Shown here piece by piece: positions 49,397 to 62,418 of a stretch of DNA of 64,000 nucleotides. The translations under genes and the position numbers were made by a program. Location of the stretch: NCBI GenBank assembly GCA_016748015.1, contig JAAOMT010000429.1, positions 186,001 to 250,000 on the forward strand. Direction: 5' to 3'. Numbering within the stretch: the stretch's first letter is position 1; every line of letters begins with the position of its first letter. This stretch comes from Geosiphon pyriformis (taxonomy: Eukaryota; Glomeromycota; Glomeromycetes; Archaeosporales; Geosiphonaceae). Below the pieces are notes generated by a model. The model did not search any database and was not told the DNA's origin. It saw only the letters and a list, made by a program, of their open reading frames with translations.

Positions 49397-49531
49397 CTTT
49401 ATTCCAAATCATATAAATTGCCTTAATAATCAAATAAGGTGAAGACCGAATAAATTATTTAAAAATTCGCACTTTTCTGTGTCTTTGAACGAAGATATAG
49501 GTTTCCAAATTTGGAAAACAAACATAAATTT

Positions 49532-49533
<2 letters not shown>

Positions 49534-49605
<72 letters not shown>
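49534..49605. repeat. 72-base homopolymer T run
   Basis: An uninterrupted T run. It may be the tail of a minus-strand retroposon insertion, but no element body is recognisable next to it. Its length in the assembly may be inexact. Confidence 0.9.
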
Positions 49606-49606
<1 letters not shown>

Positions 49607-50108
49607 AGTAATAGTAAGAATAATATTTTCATTTTTAATCTCCTCCCGTCTAAAAGTGGTTGGTCGATATTTTGAAAGTAATGAATTAAATGGTTTCATT
49701 TTTGCATCAAAGTCATAAAAATAAATATTTACATGAGTTTATTTTTCCTAACAAAAAATTTCTTTTAATATTGATTTTCTTTATAAAATCTTAAATCATT
49801 TCTTATCACACAAGCATTTCAAATATCCAAAGAAATTCTCCTGAATTATTTAATCCAAAGAGAACCAATAAAGAATCTACCCAATTTTCGACTCAAATAT
49901 AATTCTTTCTTATTCACAAAAGTCTTGATTTTGACCTATCGTATTAGGTCTGACAAATCTTTTATTTGGTTTTCTTCATTTGAATTTTTTTGTAGAATTG
50001 CTAAACTAATATTATATATATAATTACTGCGTTTGTGTGCTATTTACAATTTTTTAAAGTCCAGAAAAAATTTCCCACGTTATCACATGATAATTAAATA
50101 TCTAAATT

Positions 50109-51465
50109 TTAAACCTTCTGAGACCAAACCCTATACATCCTACATCCAGTTTCAAACTCTCGAAACTCACGTTCACATGTCCTCCATAAAGCTTTATACT
50201 CTTCCTCATTCTCTAAACCTAAAAACTCACTAATATCTGTATAATGAACTTGATGAAAATATACTCCTAACATATCTTGAAATAAAAGTCCGGTTTCACC
50301 ACCTCGTGGTCCGACAGAAATATGACGTATTGATTGATGAGTGTTTGAAAGTCCGTTCGATACTGCTAGAATGAGTTCGAACTTTCTTGCAATTTCCGGA
50401 TTAATACCTCGATGAATGAAAAATTGGAGTAACCCAGTCACGAGAAGTTTTGTGCTTGGTCCCATGTTGTATAATCCGAAATTTGGTTCCATTAACTATT
50501 GAAATTGAAATTGAAATTGAAAAAAAAATGAAAAGATTAAAATCAATTTCGAAAACAATTGAAAATTGGAAAAAACTCTAAAATAATTTGATTCAAAATA
50601 CCAACCTCTAACCAACCACCAGGACATAAGACCCTAGTCAATTCTTTAATAACCGTTAACCATTCGGCTTCGGTTAAGGTTGTAAAGAACATACTTATTC
50701 TGATAAATTCAAATGAATCGTTTTCAAATGGTAAACCGTCAAGAATATTTGCTTTTAAGAATTTAGCATTTCGTGGTATGTATCCAGAATTTGTTGAAGT
50801 GTGAAATGAGGATCCTAATAAATCGCAACCAATGAATTCTGACATTGGGTAAGCTTGTGCCATGTCTAACAACCATTGACCTGTTCCGCAGCTGTTAAAT
50901 ATAAAAAAAGATTATGGATTAGAATGAGAGTTTTAAATGGTTTAAAGGGAATCTTTGAAAATGAAAAGAAAACTCACCCAGCTTCCAAACATCTGGCGCC
51001 TGATAATAGGGAATCTTGTACTGGGGCGGAAAACTGATTATGCCATATGGACTGATCAAGATAATGTGAATATTGAGTTTGATCGGTCAATAATTTACGT
51101 GGTATCGATGATGTCGTCTTCGGTTCGAACTCATCGTTATGATCATTTAATTCAGCTTCAATTTCATTTATTGAGTAATAATTAATATGAGGGGGGTTTT
51201 TGGAGCAATTGTTTTTCCGAAATTTATGTTTTGAATTTAAATATTGATGATAATCGCCATTAATCGAATTAAATGAACATGTCGAAAATGAGGATGGGCT
51301 AGTGTTAGGGTTAGGGTTAGGGTTTATTGAAGATAAAGGTGTTTTTTTTGAATGTTGTTTTCGGTTGTACGGACGTTTTTTATTATGGGAATGTAAAGAC
51401 AATAAACTATGAGGAATAGAGTGACGATCGTGAAAATTGGTTCTTAGTGAATGAATGTTTCCCAT
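50109..51465 (-). CDS. SAM-dependent methyltransferase, predicted N-myristoylated, long N-terminus (MT-3)
   Basis: Three exons on the minus strand give 386 residues: 51465-50978, 50891-50606, 50495-50109. All introns are GT-AG (the second donor is GTTGGT), and the sum divides by three. It begins MGNIHSLR with Gly2 and Ser6, as in MT-1 and MT-2. About 140 low-complexity residues (His, Lys, Asn, Ser, Pro) precede the domain. The first intron splits the SAM loop CLEAGCGTGQW at the same codon as in MT-1 and MT-2. FIGCDLLG gives the acidic residue, then ILDGLPFENDSFEFIRI and CPGGWLE, and the protein ends YRVWSQKV. MT-1's extra intron before RVLSPGG is absent here. Confidence 0.87.
51305..51322 (+). 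repeat. Three TTAGGG units inside MT-3 coding sequence
   Basis: TTAGGGTTAGGGTTAGGG on the plus strand encodes Asn-Pro repeats in the MT-3 N-terminal tail on the minus strand. TTAGGG is the common fungal telomere unit, so this may be an interstitial telomere-type repeat captured in a coding exon. Confidence 0.85.
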
Positions 51466-54400
51466 TTTTTTGGAAAAAAAAAAATTGTGTGTTATGATAA
51501 GATGATTTGGAAATGTGGTTTTTGCTCAGTAGTTGGTTTCTTTTTCGCTTGGTTGCTTTGCTTTTTCTTGTTTGTATCAAGAAAAGAAAGAAATAAAAAA
51601 TAAAAAATAAAAAATAAAAATGCAACGAGAATTACTTTAGTCACTTCTAAAGAAATGATATAAAAAAGGGAAAATTGAGTTGTGTACTTTCTTTTCTTTC
51701 ATTTTCCTTGTCTCCTCCTATCTATACTTTTTTTGTTTTCCTCGGTGAAAAGTCCAGGCTAGTCCATGAAATCTATTAAAATACACCTTCACATCATTAA
51801 GAATTCCAGACCATAGTCTAGACCTCTTTTTAGACCATCCAGAGGTTAAAAATGGACACAATATCGTTTTTATGTCATAAAAGTATGGGAGGTTGACTTG
51901 GTAGTGTTACGATAAAGTTAATAATGTGTGATGTAGACTGCAGAAATGTGTTCTTTAGGAGGGGTAAAATAAATATTTGTGGTGACTCAAAGATTTGCGG
52001 TGCAGGAATTGAAAAACCTTGAAGCAATAAAAATTTTACTTAAAAAGGATAAAGGATAAAGAATAAAGTTTATTTTTTGAACCATATATGATTGAGAGTA
52101 GTGGGGATTATGTGTTTGTGTGCTTTTTTGTATGTTCCATGAATGATCTGGGCGTTATTTTCTTATTCCTTTCACTTCCTTAATGTGGTAAAATTTTTTT
52201 TAATTTCAAGTTTTTGCGGTGGGGGAATTAAAATTTTGATTCTTACATAATTAAAATAGAAGATTTGGGAAAAAATTTACTATTTCATTTTAAATATAAG
52301 CAACTAGAATTAATATCGATGGTCTGGGCACGGTTCTAATTTATAAGTTATTAAACTTTTGAAAGGAAAAATTATAAATTTCATTATCTTTCAATATATG
52401 AATTTGAATGACGAAAAACCTTAAAAAATAATAATAAAAAATATCTAATGATGCCGATCATGACAATTAAACGTTATTGGTTCATCATATTGTGTGTGTA
52501 AATATGATATTATTGATGCACGGGCCATAATTTGATCGACAAGATAACGAATAGGCATGGCAACATAAAATTACTCTTTCCCCACGTATTACGGGTTAAC
52601 CTAATGCATTTTATTCTCAAATGCAAAAGGACCAAAAAACATGTACGGAAAATCTAATTTCTTAATTTGGTTATTAATTTTTTTAATAGATATTTTCTTT
52701 CTTTATTAAAATGGATAGAATGGGATATTGTGGTAAGTTGATCAAAGTTTGCCAAGAAAGTTAGTTTTAATTGAGGATTAAAGATTATGATAAAAAAATT
52801 TTTAATATGAAAAATTTTTTAGGTTTCGCAAAAAACTGCTAGAATTTTCTAAAAAAATGTACTAGAAACAAAATCTCAAAAGATAAATAAAGAAAAAATA
52901 TTTGAGTTATTTGAGCATTAAGTCTGAATAAAATCTAATTAATTTTAAAAACAAATTCTTTAAAATTTCAATTTTAAGGTTGTGATATTTTTGATAATAT
53001 AGATCAAAATTTAAAACTTAGATTCTGTTAAAAATCAGAAAAAATTAAATAGTCTTAAAGTCTTAAAAAGAAAAAATTTTAACAAGTTTAACTATTATTG
53101 ATACTTTAGTGTTGAAAGAATTTAAAATTTACCAAATAAAAAAAAAAACAAAAGTATTTATAAAAAATTACATGAGAGGATGGACGAATACTAAAATTTA
53201 AAACATATTATGAATTTTTTTATAAACAGAAAAAATAATTTTTAAAATTCTAATGTTTAAAAATGTGTTTAATTTCAAAAATAATTTTCAAAATTATATC
53301 TTTTTATTATTAAAATAAAAACTTTTTGCTTCAAATCCAATTTTACAAGATTTTAAGAAAATCAAACTTTTTTTTTATTATAAAACAAAACCTAATAGGT
53401 CGTTACATGACCTACAAGTATAATCCAACCACCGACTATTCCCGTACAACGTAGTTATCGTACATTAGACGTGGATCGCGCTACAAACAAAACGTGACCA
53501 GCTACCTTCAAACTTTTTACCATTTTAAACGCGAAAAATAAATTAAAATATGTTTTTTTTTTGTATTCAAAGAAAAAACCAATAAATTATAAAAACATTT
53601 CATTTTTCATTACTTTTTACAAAAAATCAAATAAATAAATAAATATTGATAACTTTATAAAAAATTAGATACTTGCAATAATTTTTAAATTTTTTAAATT
53701 TAATGAGATTTTTTAATTATAAAAATTTTGTTCTATTCAATATAGAAATCTCTTTTGTTTCTTAATTTTTTTTCCAATTTTTGATTTTTTTCAAAAATTT
53801 GTATGATCACGTGATACAAAAATAATCCAATGAAAACTTCAATAATACTTGTCTTAAAATCGTTTTTACAAAATTTGTATCTAAAAAAAAAAGAGGATTT
53901 AAATAAATTCAACCCGGGCTATATGTTTATTAATTCATATAGTATATTATTTAATAATCTTAGCTTTGAATTTAATGACTTTTATTTAACAGAAATGTAA
54001 AAAAAAACATAAGTTACATTAAATTATAGGTATAATATAAGTAAATAAATATTTATTAATTAAAAATTGTTTAAAATTGATATTCATTTCTGATTGTATA
54101 AAATAATTCATTTAAGATTTTCAATACTATTAACACAAGCTATAATGAAATAAAAATTGATTTTTTTTCTTATTTCTAAAATACTAAACTCTAATAAATT
54201 CAAGATAATTGTTATTACTAAAAACATATTTTGAACCTAAGTTTTTTTTTATTTTACTATCAATTTTTAAAAAAAAACTTAAAAGCAACACAGTTAATTA
54301 GTCAATAACTTATGCATATAACAATAAATCAACTAATCAAATTAAAACAATCTATTTAAACACAAAAGTTTATCAAGTACATATTTAAAATTGAAAAGAG

Positions 54401-56756
54401 TAATTTTACAATTTAAAACAAAAAAATTAAACTTGAGCACTTGTAACAATGTTTAAAACAAGAAATTTTTACTAAATACAATTTTTCTGTAAAGTACCAG
54501 TTTTAACAACTACAAAATTAAGAGTTTTTTATATTTTTGGAAATAATAAAAATCAGAAAATTAAAAATGTCTTTTTGGTTTTTACAACATTACTTTGACT
54601 TCTTGAAATAATTATTCATATGTTAATTTGGATAAAAATATAAATCTTAACACACAGCTGTTTTGTATTTAAAACAAACAATACTTAGCTAAAAACAATT
54701 ACACAAATAATATAACCAAATAGTAATTTGTGTTTATTTTGATAAAAACATTTTATTACTACTGTTGTTTAAATAAAAAAATATTGGTTTTATTGATTAA
54801 ATTATTTAAATTAAAATATAATGTAAATTGTGCATAATAAATACTTTATTTAATTAAGTTTATATAGTAAAATTTGTAAGATTAATTATAAAAAACAATC
54901 AGAAAAGTTACAAAGAACAGTTGTTGTAATTTTTTAATAAAAAAAGTATTAATTTAAAGTACTTAGCAATTAATTTTGGTGAATTTGTAAAACTTAAAAT
55001 TTAAAATTTGTATATTAATTTATTTTTAAAATTAATCAAAATTTATTGACATATCAAATTTATTTAATCGTTGAATTATATTAATAACCAAGTTGTTTAT
55101 TTGGAAATTTTTTATTTGTTTTAATAATGTTGTATATATAAAAAAAAGTAAAAAAAACAACAACTTGAAATTACACTTAATTTGGTTTGGTTACTGTTGT
55201 TTTTTGTTAGCTAATTTTATTTTTATTTTTAAAATGTTTTTAAAATTCATATAATTTTTTCTATTGTGTTTTAGACTTATAATTAATAATAAAATAAAAA
55301 TTTGATGGTAATAAAAACCAATAAATTTGTGTTTAATTAAGTATTTAAATCATATTAAAATATTCGAAATTTTATGATTACAAAGCCCAATTATTTTAAA
55401 TTGTGTTTTATTTAAGAAATAATAATAATATTTTTTAATGCCTTAATAATAACTGAAAGTTTTTTTGTTATAAATGTATAATTAATTTTTGTTAAATTAA
55501 ATAAAAAACTACTAAATTTAATAATCAATTAGTATGTATTTAGAAAAACTGTATTCAAATATAATAAAAGAATTTGTTTTAATAATTATGATTTTTTAAA
55601 TTTTTATAAACCAAGATAAAAATCAAAGTAAATGCTTTTTAAATGGTTAAATGTTTTAATTAGTATATTATATTATTTTAATAATATTTTTTTCTGAATA
55701 AGGTTTGCAAAAACCAATCACTTTTAAAAAATCTTTAATAAAATATTTATAAAAATTTGCAAATGTAAAAAAAAAATTTGACCATTACAACTCTTTTTGA
55801 TTAAATATACATTAATCTGAATTTAAATAAAATTCAGTTTGACGAAATTTTTTTTAAACCAATTGCATATAATAATTGTATTCTTTTCAATTATTTGAAA
55901 ATACCAAAATAATAATAGTGTTTTTAAAATAACTGTGTACACTAAAATCTTGAATGCAGTGTCATGATGTCTTATAGAAATATAATTTTTTTTTAAAATT
56001 GTATTGTTTGAATTTTTTTCTTAAGTAATGTTTTAAAAAATAATTTTTTAATTAACTAAAGTTTATTCGTTTCAAAATACAAATAATGCGTAAAAAGTTA
56101 TACAACACTATCTATTTAGTAAAAGTTAACTTTTTACAAGTTGTTTGTAAAATTGAATTTGTCTGTTTGAGCCACCTTCAATTTAGATGGAATAATTTAC
56201 TAGTTTCTATTGTGACTATACAACTTGAAATCTCTTGTTTGAAAATAGGTTTGGATATCGATCAAATATAAATGATATTTACAATGTGCCTGCTGATTCT
56301 GATTTTGATTTATCTGGTGATTTCTTTCAACTGGAATTGTAATTGATCTTCAAGTGTCTTCAAAACTCTCTTTTTTATTATTAAGTTTGAGAAATTTGTA
56401 GTCAGATGCAAAAATTGATTTGGCCTTTAGTTAAGATAGTAATGATGGATTAATGCGTAGTATGTATGAAATTGAAGACGATATTTAATTTGGAATAGAT
56501 GAAGAATTTAAGAGAGGAATTGGTTTTTTTTATTTAAATTTAAAGGTACTTAATTGATTTCTTTTGCTTGACAATTTCTTTTTTTTTTTAAAAAAAAAAA
56601 AATATCGAAACCAAAAAACCAGATAAAGGGAACTCAGATTACAGTCCAAATAAGAGTTCAAAAATTCATTCGCTTACCCTACCCCGTCACTTCCACGTGA
56701 TCTTCCCATGTCTATATAAATACAGATAAATTCTCCCCATTGCTTCACCTTTCCAC
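51466..56756. other. Long AT-rich intergenic region, no gene seen
   Basis: 5.3 kb. The first 2 kb, upstream of MT-3, are mixed in composition. From about 53.9 kb the sequence is nearly all A+T, like 5.4-7.1 kb. A 61-codon plus-strand frame at 56086-56271 and a short patch at 56264-56345 (VPADSDFDLSGDFF) look protein-like but match nothing I know. They could be the edge of a decayed element. Confidence 0.6.
56713..56719 (+). promoter_or_regulatory. TATA-like box of the CRN gene
   Basis: TATATAAATA stands about 40 bp before the CRN start codon in a short pyrimidine-rich leader. Its position is plausible for a core promoter, though chance is likely in such AT-rich DNA. Confidence 0.4.
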
Positions 56757-58754
56757 ATGTCTCAACTGACTGAGTCAAGACGTTCTGCAAGGATAGCTGG
56801 GGAGGTTGCACCACCTCTTGAGCAACCCATTTCTGTTTTCTGCCTTGTGCAGGGTGAATCAAAAGAGAAGGCATTTGCGGTTGATATTGAAAAAAGCAAA
56901 ACAGTTTCCCACCTTCGAGAACAAATATGGGAGAAGAGGCAACATACTTTCAGCAATGTTGATGCACCGGAACTTACCCTCTGGGCAGTGTCTGTACCGA
57001 TAGGAGATGGAACAGTACAGATTGACTTGACTCAAGTTGAGAAACGCAAGTTACTTCTTAGGTCAAAAATTGTTAATGTAATATCAGAATATGAACTCAC
57101 CAATGAAGGTTTTTATATCGTCATAGAGCCACCAGCAGGTACTTCTTTTATACTATGATACTGTTTTATTATTGTTTGTGCTAGCTTGTATGTTATTAAT
57201 CTCCTTTTCATCTATCCATATTTTTGTTTATTCAACCTACTGTAAAGCATTTCGGGTAAGTTTTCTATGAATACGTATGGCTCAGCTATCTATCCATGCT
57301 TTTTTCTGACTTGTACCCTTCCTGAAATTTTCACAAGCTCCTACTATCATAGAAAGTCGAAGTTTAAATACACCTAAAATTCAAGACATAGATCTTCCAT
57401 CAAGTGCTTCCCAGCCCAAGAAACTTCGTAAGATACAGGCAGATGAGCTAGTTCTATGTGCTCGTCCTGCTGAATGTGTTGGCCCACCGGTACATATGTA
57501 TCATAAGGTTTTTTCCAAGTTCCCATTTGACTACAATGACGAGAACCTTGAACCGTCTGCTACACTCTGTCGATGGACTATAAAATTTATCCGTTCCATG
57601 ACAGACATCTATGGTGATGAAGATGGGAGGCAAGCTGCGCTTCATGATTTTGTTTGCAGGCTTACGAACGATTCCACAACCGATAGATTTTGTGATGGTA
57701 TGATAGAATGCCAAACTGCCATTGGTAAAGGCACTTATTGTCAACATTGAGATAAAAAATGAATTAGGCACAGGGAATTGTGATCCTTACCCACAGGGAA
57801 TTTTTCATATTCTAAATATTGGGGACGTGAGAAGGTAGTTTTTTACGCATTGATGTTAAATAGCAACCATAGATGCTATTATACATATTATTATTAATAA
57901 ATAATTCTAGTTTCAAAAGTTTCGTCGTCGGAGCAACTGCCCATCATTTATCATTGCTATGGTTGGGCCGTGGATCTGCATTGCAGGTGCTGTATACCTC
58001 GAGAAACCTGTGATTGATCCTCTTACAAACTATATATCTTTAATGGAAACTTATGACACCAACCATAAGCATCGGATTGCACGACTCTTCGAGGCCTTCA
58101 GGAATGGTGTTGACAATTTAAAGGCATTTTATCAACAGAATATATTGACCAAACCAAGTAATCTCGAGTTTTTGTACCCGTTTCCTTGTCAATATGTCAA
58201 TGGACAATCAACTGTAGGATTTAGCTATGTAGAACCTTTGAAAGTAGACAGTGTAAAACACTGGAAGGCACGCAATGCCGAGGGACAGGATATTATCATC
58301 AAGTTTACCCAGCGTTATAACGAGGCAGCCCATAATCTATGTGCTGAGAATAATATGGCACCTCGACTGCTATATGTCGGTAATGAGGTGTATGGATGGT
58401 GCATGGTGGTAATGGGGGGTAACACTTAGTCAAGCAAATCTCACCCGGGATAATTATCTGAAAGTTCTTAAAAAAGTCACCAAAGCCATCAATCTACTTC
58501 ATGAAAACAACATAGTCTTTGGTGATTTACGTCCTCCAAATATAATGATTCAGCAAAACGAGGGGCACTTTCATGTTAAATTGATTGACTTTGATTGGGC
58601 AGGGCGTGATCAGATTGATTGCTATCCTTTTTTTATGAATCATGTGCAAATCAAATGGCCTGAAGGAGCCAGTGATGGAAAGGTACTGTATAAAAAACAT
58701 GACCTTGATATGTTGAAGGATTTGAAAGACAAAGCAGATGAACTCAGAACGTGA
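56757..58754 (+). pseudogene. Crinkler (CRN) effector-like gene: ubiquitin-like header, REase-like domain, kinase domain; frame broken
   Basis: Exons 56757-57138, 57338-57834 and 57911-58754 with GT-AG introns. Residues about 26-120 are a CRN ubiquitin-like header (SVFCLVQGE, AFAVDIEKSKTVSHLREQI, LTLWAVSVPI). The second part has a catalytic-type Asp (FCDGM) and IVNIEIKNELGTGNCDPY, the Glu-x-Lys block of a PD-(D/E)xK nuclease-like fold. The third part is a kinase: IIIKF (ATP-binding Lys), CAENNMAPRLLYV, FGDLRPPNIM (catalytic Asp, Asn) and LIDFDWAG (metal Asp). CRN proteins are translocated effectors in oomycetes and are also encoded by mycorrhizal fungi. The reading frame is shifted near 57733, near 57797 and in the G run near 58417, so this is either a pseudogene or an assembly with homopolymer errors. 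There is no signal peptide. Confidence 0.82.
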
Positions 58755-59272
58755 TATATTCTATAGATTTGCTTTATTCGCAAAAAAGAGAATCTTAATG
58801 TAAAAAAAGCTACAAATAATATAATTTACATATAGGATGATCTTTATATATGAACATAAAAAATAATGAATGTAATGGCTTTATTGAATATGAAAAAACA
58901 AAAAGTTTGCTAAAACGCATGAAATATTTTAAGCTCTTTCCAAACCAAAGTAAGATAAATTCTTAATTACTTTTTTGCAAGTTTTAAAAAAGACACCATA
59001 TATTTTGCAAGTTATGGCATCAATTAACACGTTATATTGAATTATGAATCCAAAATGAATTTATCTAATATGTGTTAAAATTTCTAAAATAGCTTGCATT
59101 ATAATACTTACAAGAAGTAAAAAGCAAAAATTTACTGAAAAAATAAAAAGAACATCTGATTAAAAGTAAGTTAAAAAGAAACTATTACAAAACTAGTAAA
59201 AAGAACAAAAAAATTGGTAATTTAGCATTTATAACAAAAGTAAAATTGATTATTGTAATATTAATGCTACTG

Positions 59273-59313
<41 letters not shown>

Positions 59314-62300
59314 GCACAAAATATCTATGGTTTGTATTTTAATTAACAAAGAAATAAGATTCATTATATTAATTTACATTTATTTGGTATTTTAGACAAA
59401 ACAGTATACAAATAAATAAGAAAATTATATTTTCAATGAAAATATAATTATAAAAAAAGTATTAATAGCACAGTTAGTATAATTTTCAATAGAATTAAGA
59501 GATTAAATAAAAACAAAAAACATTTAAAAATCATCTACAATAATGTTAATAAACAGAATAAAAATAATGTTATTTTTTAATTTTTTTTATATTTGGTAGT
59601 ATACGATTATTATAAAAATATTAAATTCAAGTGTAATAATAAGTTTGAATTGATTAAAAAATTATATCAAAAAACATCATTAAGATTGTAGAAAAATTTA
59701 AGTAAAGCTGGATTAAACAAAACTCAATACTATAAAAATAAATAAAGCTTTCAATATTTAAATTTTTATTTTGTATTAAAAATTTTTTTTAAAAAAATTA
59801 AATGGTTTACAAAATACCAGCATTTTTATTTAATTTAGAATTGATCAAATCGAAATAATTGCTAATAATACTTTTAATAAATTTAATTTTGGCAAAAGCT
59901 AGAAAAACAAATGTTTTTAAAATTACTAAACAAAATTAAATCTTTGTTTATTTTAAATATGAAAAAGCTAAAATAAGAGAATAATATACTATTAATAGTA
60001 TATTATATTCTAAAATAATTTTTGGCAGTTCGAAAAGCAAAAACAGGTATGGATTCCTATTTTATTGTTATTTTTTGCAGTGAAATTAATATTTTTTCCT
60101 GGTGGAATTTGTTTTTTATTATTTTAATACAATTATGAAAATAAGAACTCATAAATATCAAATTTTACAGATTAAAAGCCTGTAAATTTATAAAAATATA
60201 ACAATAATTTTATATGTTTTGAAAGTAGACTTATCACTTGATTATATATTAAAAATTATTAACTAAGTTAAATTTTTTATAATAATTGGTAATAATTTCT
60301 TTATTCAAATTTCAATGAATTTTTTGTTTACAAACAGCATATTTAACTGCTGTTTTTGTTTGTTTATATTGATATAAATTTATTTATTAAAATTCTATTT
60401 GGCATATGCTTTGTCAAAATGAGATTTAATGTTTTAAAAGCAATATAACATAAGCTAATTTAGAAACAACCACAATTATTTTAAGTATGTCTTTACAACA
60501 CTTGAATAAATTTCTATGTAGTTAAGCCTTAAATATAATTTACTCTAAATTTTTGTCGTATTAAAAATATTTGGTTAATTAATTAATATTTAACAAAAAT
60601 CATATTTTATTCTTTCAACATTTTTATTTTTCTATTCTTGTACTTATAAAAGTCTTTTACCAATTTTTTGTCATTATTTCATGAATTATTAAATTATTAA
60701 ATGTTTATATTTTAATAATATTTGGATGTATTTGTTTTTTATCGTTTTTTATTATTTAATTTCTTGATTAAAAAATTATTAACATGTAAATTTGGGTTCA
60801 TATTTTTTTTAAGATATAATTTCTAAAAGATGTGTCTTTTATTATATATACAAAATATTAATTTATTGTGTGTTAACAAAATATGTATTTTTTGACTTAA
60901 ACATAATAATTAATAGTTTTATTTTAAACTTGACGCTTGCTTAAAATTTTACATAATATTAATATATAAAATAGCATGTACATAAAATCATTAATTTTTG
61001 CTATTTTAAACATATTGTTTATTTTTAAATATTGATATTATATTAATTTTATTTTTTATCTGTTTTTTTCAATTGGTTAGGTGTTTTTAATAAGCTGTTG
61101 GTAATTTTTACCATTATTTTACTATTTTTTAAAAATAAAAAAAATTGTTTTTATAACTTGTCTATTTTTCGCTCATTTTTATCAATGTGTTTTTAGAAAC
61201 TTGTTTATTTCAACAAACGATCAATTTTAATTTATTTGTTTAATTGATAATTAATCGTTTTTTTCTTTTTACATTTATTAATGTATATATATTTTTAATA
61301 ACTTATTATTGTTATTAATATCAGTATTTTCATAATTTTTATTTTATTTAATTCAATTTTAAATTATTTTGATAAATTAAATTCAAATAATTTTGAGCTT
61401 TTAAAAATATTTTATATGATTTATTATGTTCTAATTTAATAGTTAATCAATTAAAATTATTTTTTATTTGACAAAAATTTAAACTATAAATTTTATTATA
61501 AATATAAAAAATATTTTTAATAATATTTTGAATTTTATAAAATAACATAAGATTAATAATTTCTATTCATAAAATATTTTTTTTTAGTTAAAAATATTTT
61601 TGAATTTATATATTTGTTTGGTATTTAATTAATATATACACCAAACTTAATAAAATAAGTGATATTTTTAGTTAATCATTTTGTTAATTAATTTACATCT
61701 AGTTAGTCATTCTTTAATTAATAATTTTTAGTTAATTACCTTTTTAATTATTCACCTTTATTTACCAATATATTTTTTTTAATTATAATAACCTTAATTA
61801 TATGTGAATTTATTAATAAGCTATACAAAATTTAATAAATAAAAAATTAATCAATACAAATTATTATATTTGATCTCTGCTTATTTTTATTAACCTTGTC
61901 AATTTATTTTAACAGAATCTCCACTTTGTGATATATAAATTTAACAATATTAGATTATTGGTTTAATTATAAGAACATCAATTCGAATTTGAAAATGTCA
62001 CTTAAAGTTTTATGGTACTGGATAATTAGTACAAAATTTAAATTAGGCAAAACCAATAAAAAAAAAACAATTAAATGTGATTTTTCATTGTAAAAATAAG
62101 AGAAAGTGTTAAAAACTTCATTATCATATTCTAAACATGAAATCTAAAAATATGTTACATTCAAAAGCTTAAAAAACTTTTTAACAGTAAAAATCAATAA
62201 TTTTGTCTACAAAAACTTTTTCAAGGGACTTAATTCTTGTGCATTGATTTAAATATTTTGATTCAAGTATTGTTAATTATTAGCCAACCCCATAAATTGA

Positions 62301-62418
62301 TTTGATTACAAATCGTTATTTTTAATAATTTAATGAATGTTGAAAAAAGTAAAATGAGATAAATAAAAGCATGCCATTGCTAGCTCATCAATCAAAAACT
62401 GGATAAACTGGCAGCATA
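58755..62418. other. Long AT-rich intergenic region, no gene seen
   Basis: 3.7 kb of nearly pure A+T after the CRN gene. I see no coding frame or repeat boundary apart from the microsatellite at 59274. Confidence 0.65.
59274..59313. repeat. TTA trinucleotide microsatellite
   Basis: About 13 TTA units in intergenic DNA. Confidence 0.9.

Larger units (their letters stand above)
47366..50108. other. Intergenic, no gene seen
   Basis: 2.7 kb between the convergent lipase (+) and MT-3 (-) genes. It is mixed to A+T-rich and contains the 72-base T run at 49534-49605 and a perfect TA palindrome at 49362-49396. I see no credible frame. A poly-Lys frame at 49430-49699 is only the T run read on the other strand. 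Confidence 0.6.

Noticed and set aside
49430..49699. Minus-strand frame with a long poly-lysine tract
   Set aside because: It is the 72-base T run read on the other strand; nothing else in it looks like protein.
51305..51322. A chromosome end at the TTAGGG repeat
   Set aside because: There are only three units, within an intact coding exon, with unique sequence on both sides.
56086..56271. 61-codon plus-strand frame before the CRN gene
   Set aside because: It has weak similarity in wording to the LTR (AAAGTTAACTTTTTACA) but no aligned boundary. It could be a decayed LTR fragment, though not enough to call.
57727..58430. Extra introns instead of frameshifts in the CRN gene
   Set aside because: No GT-AG pair brackets the frame changes, and similarity continues without a gap at each one.
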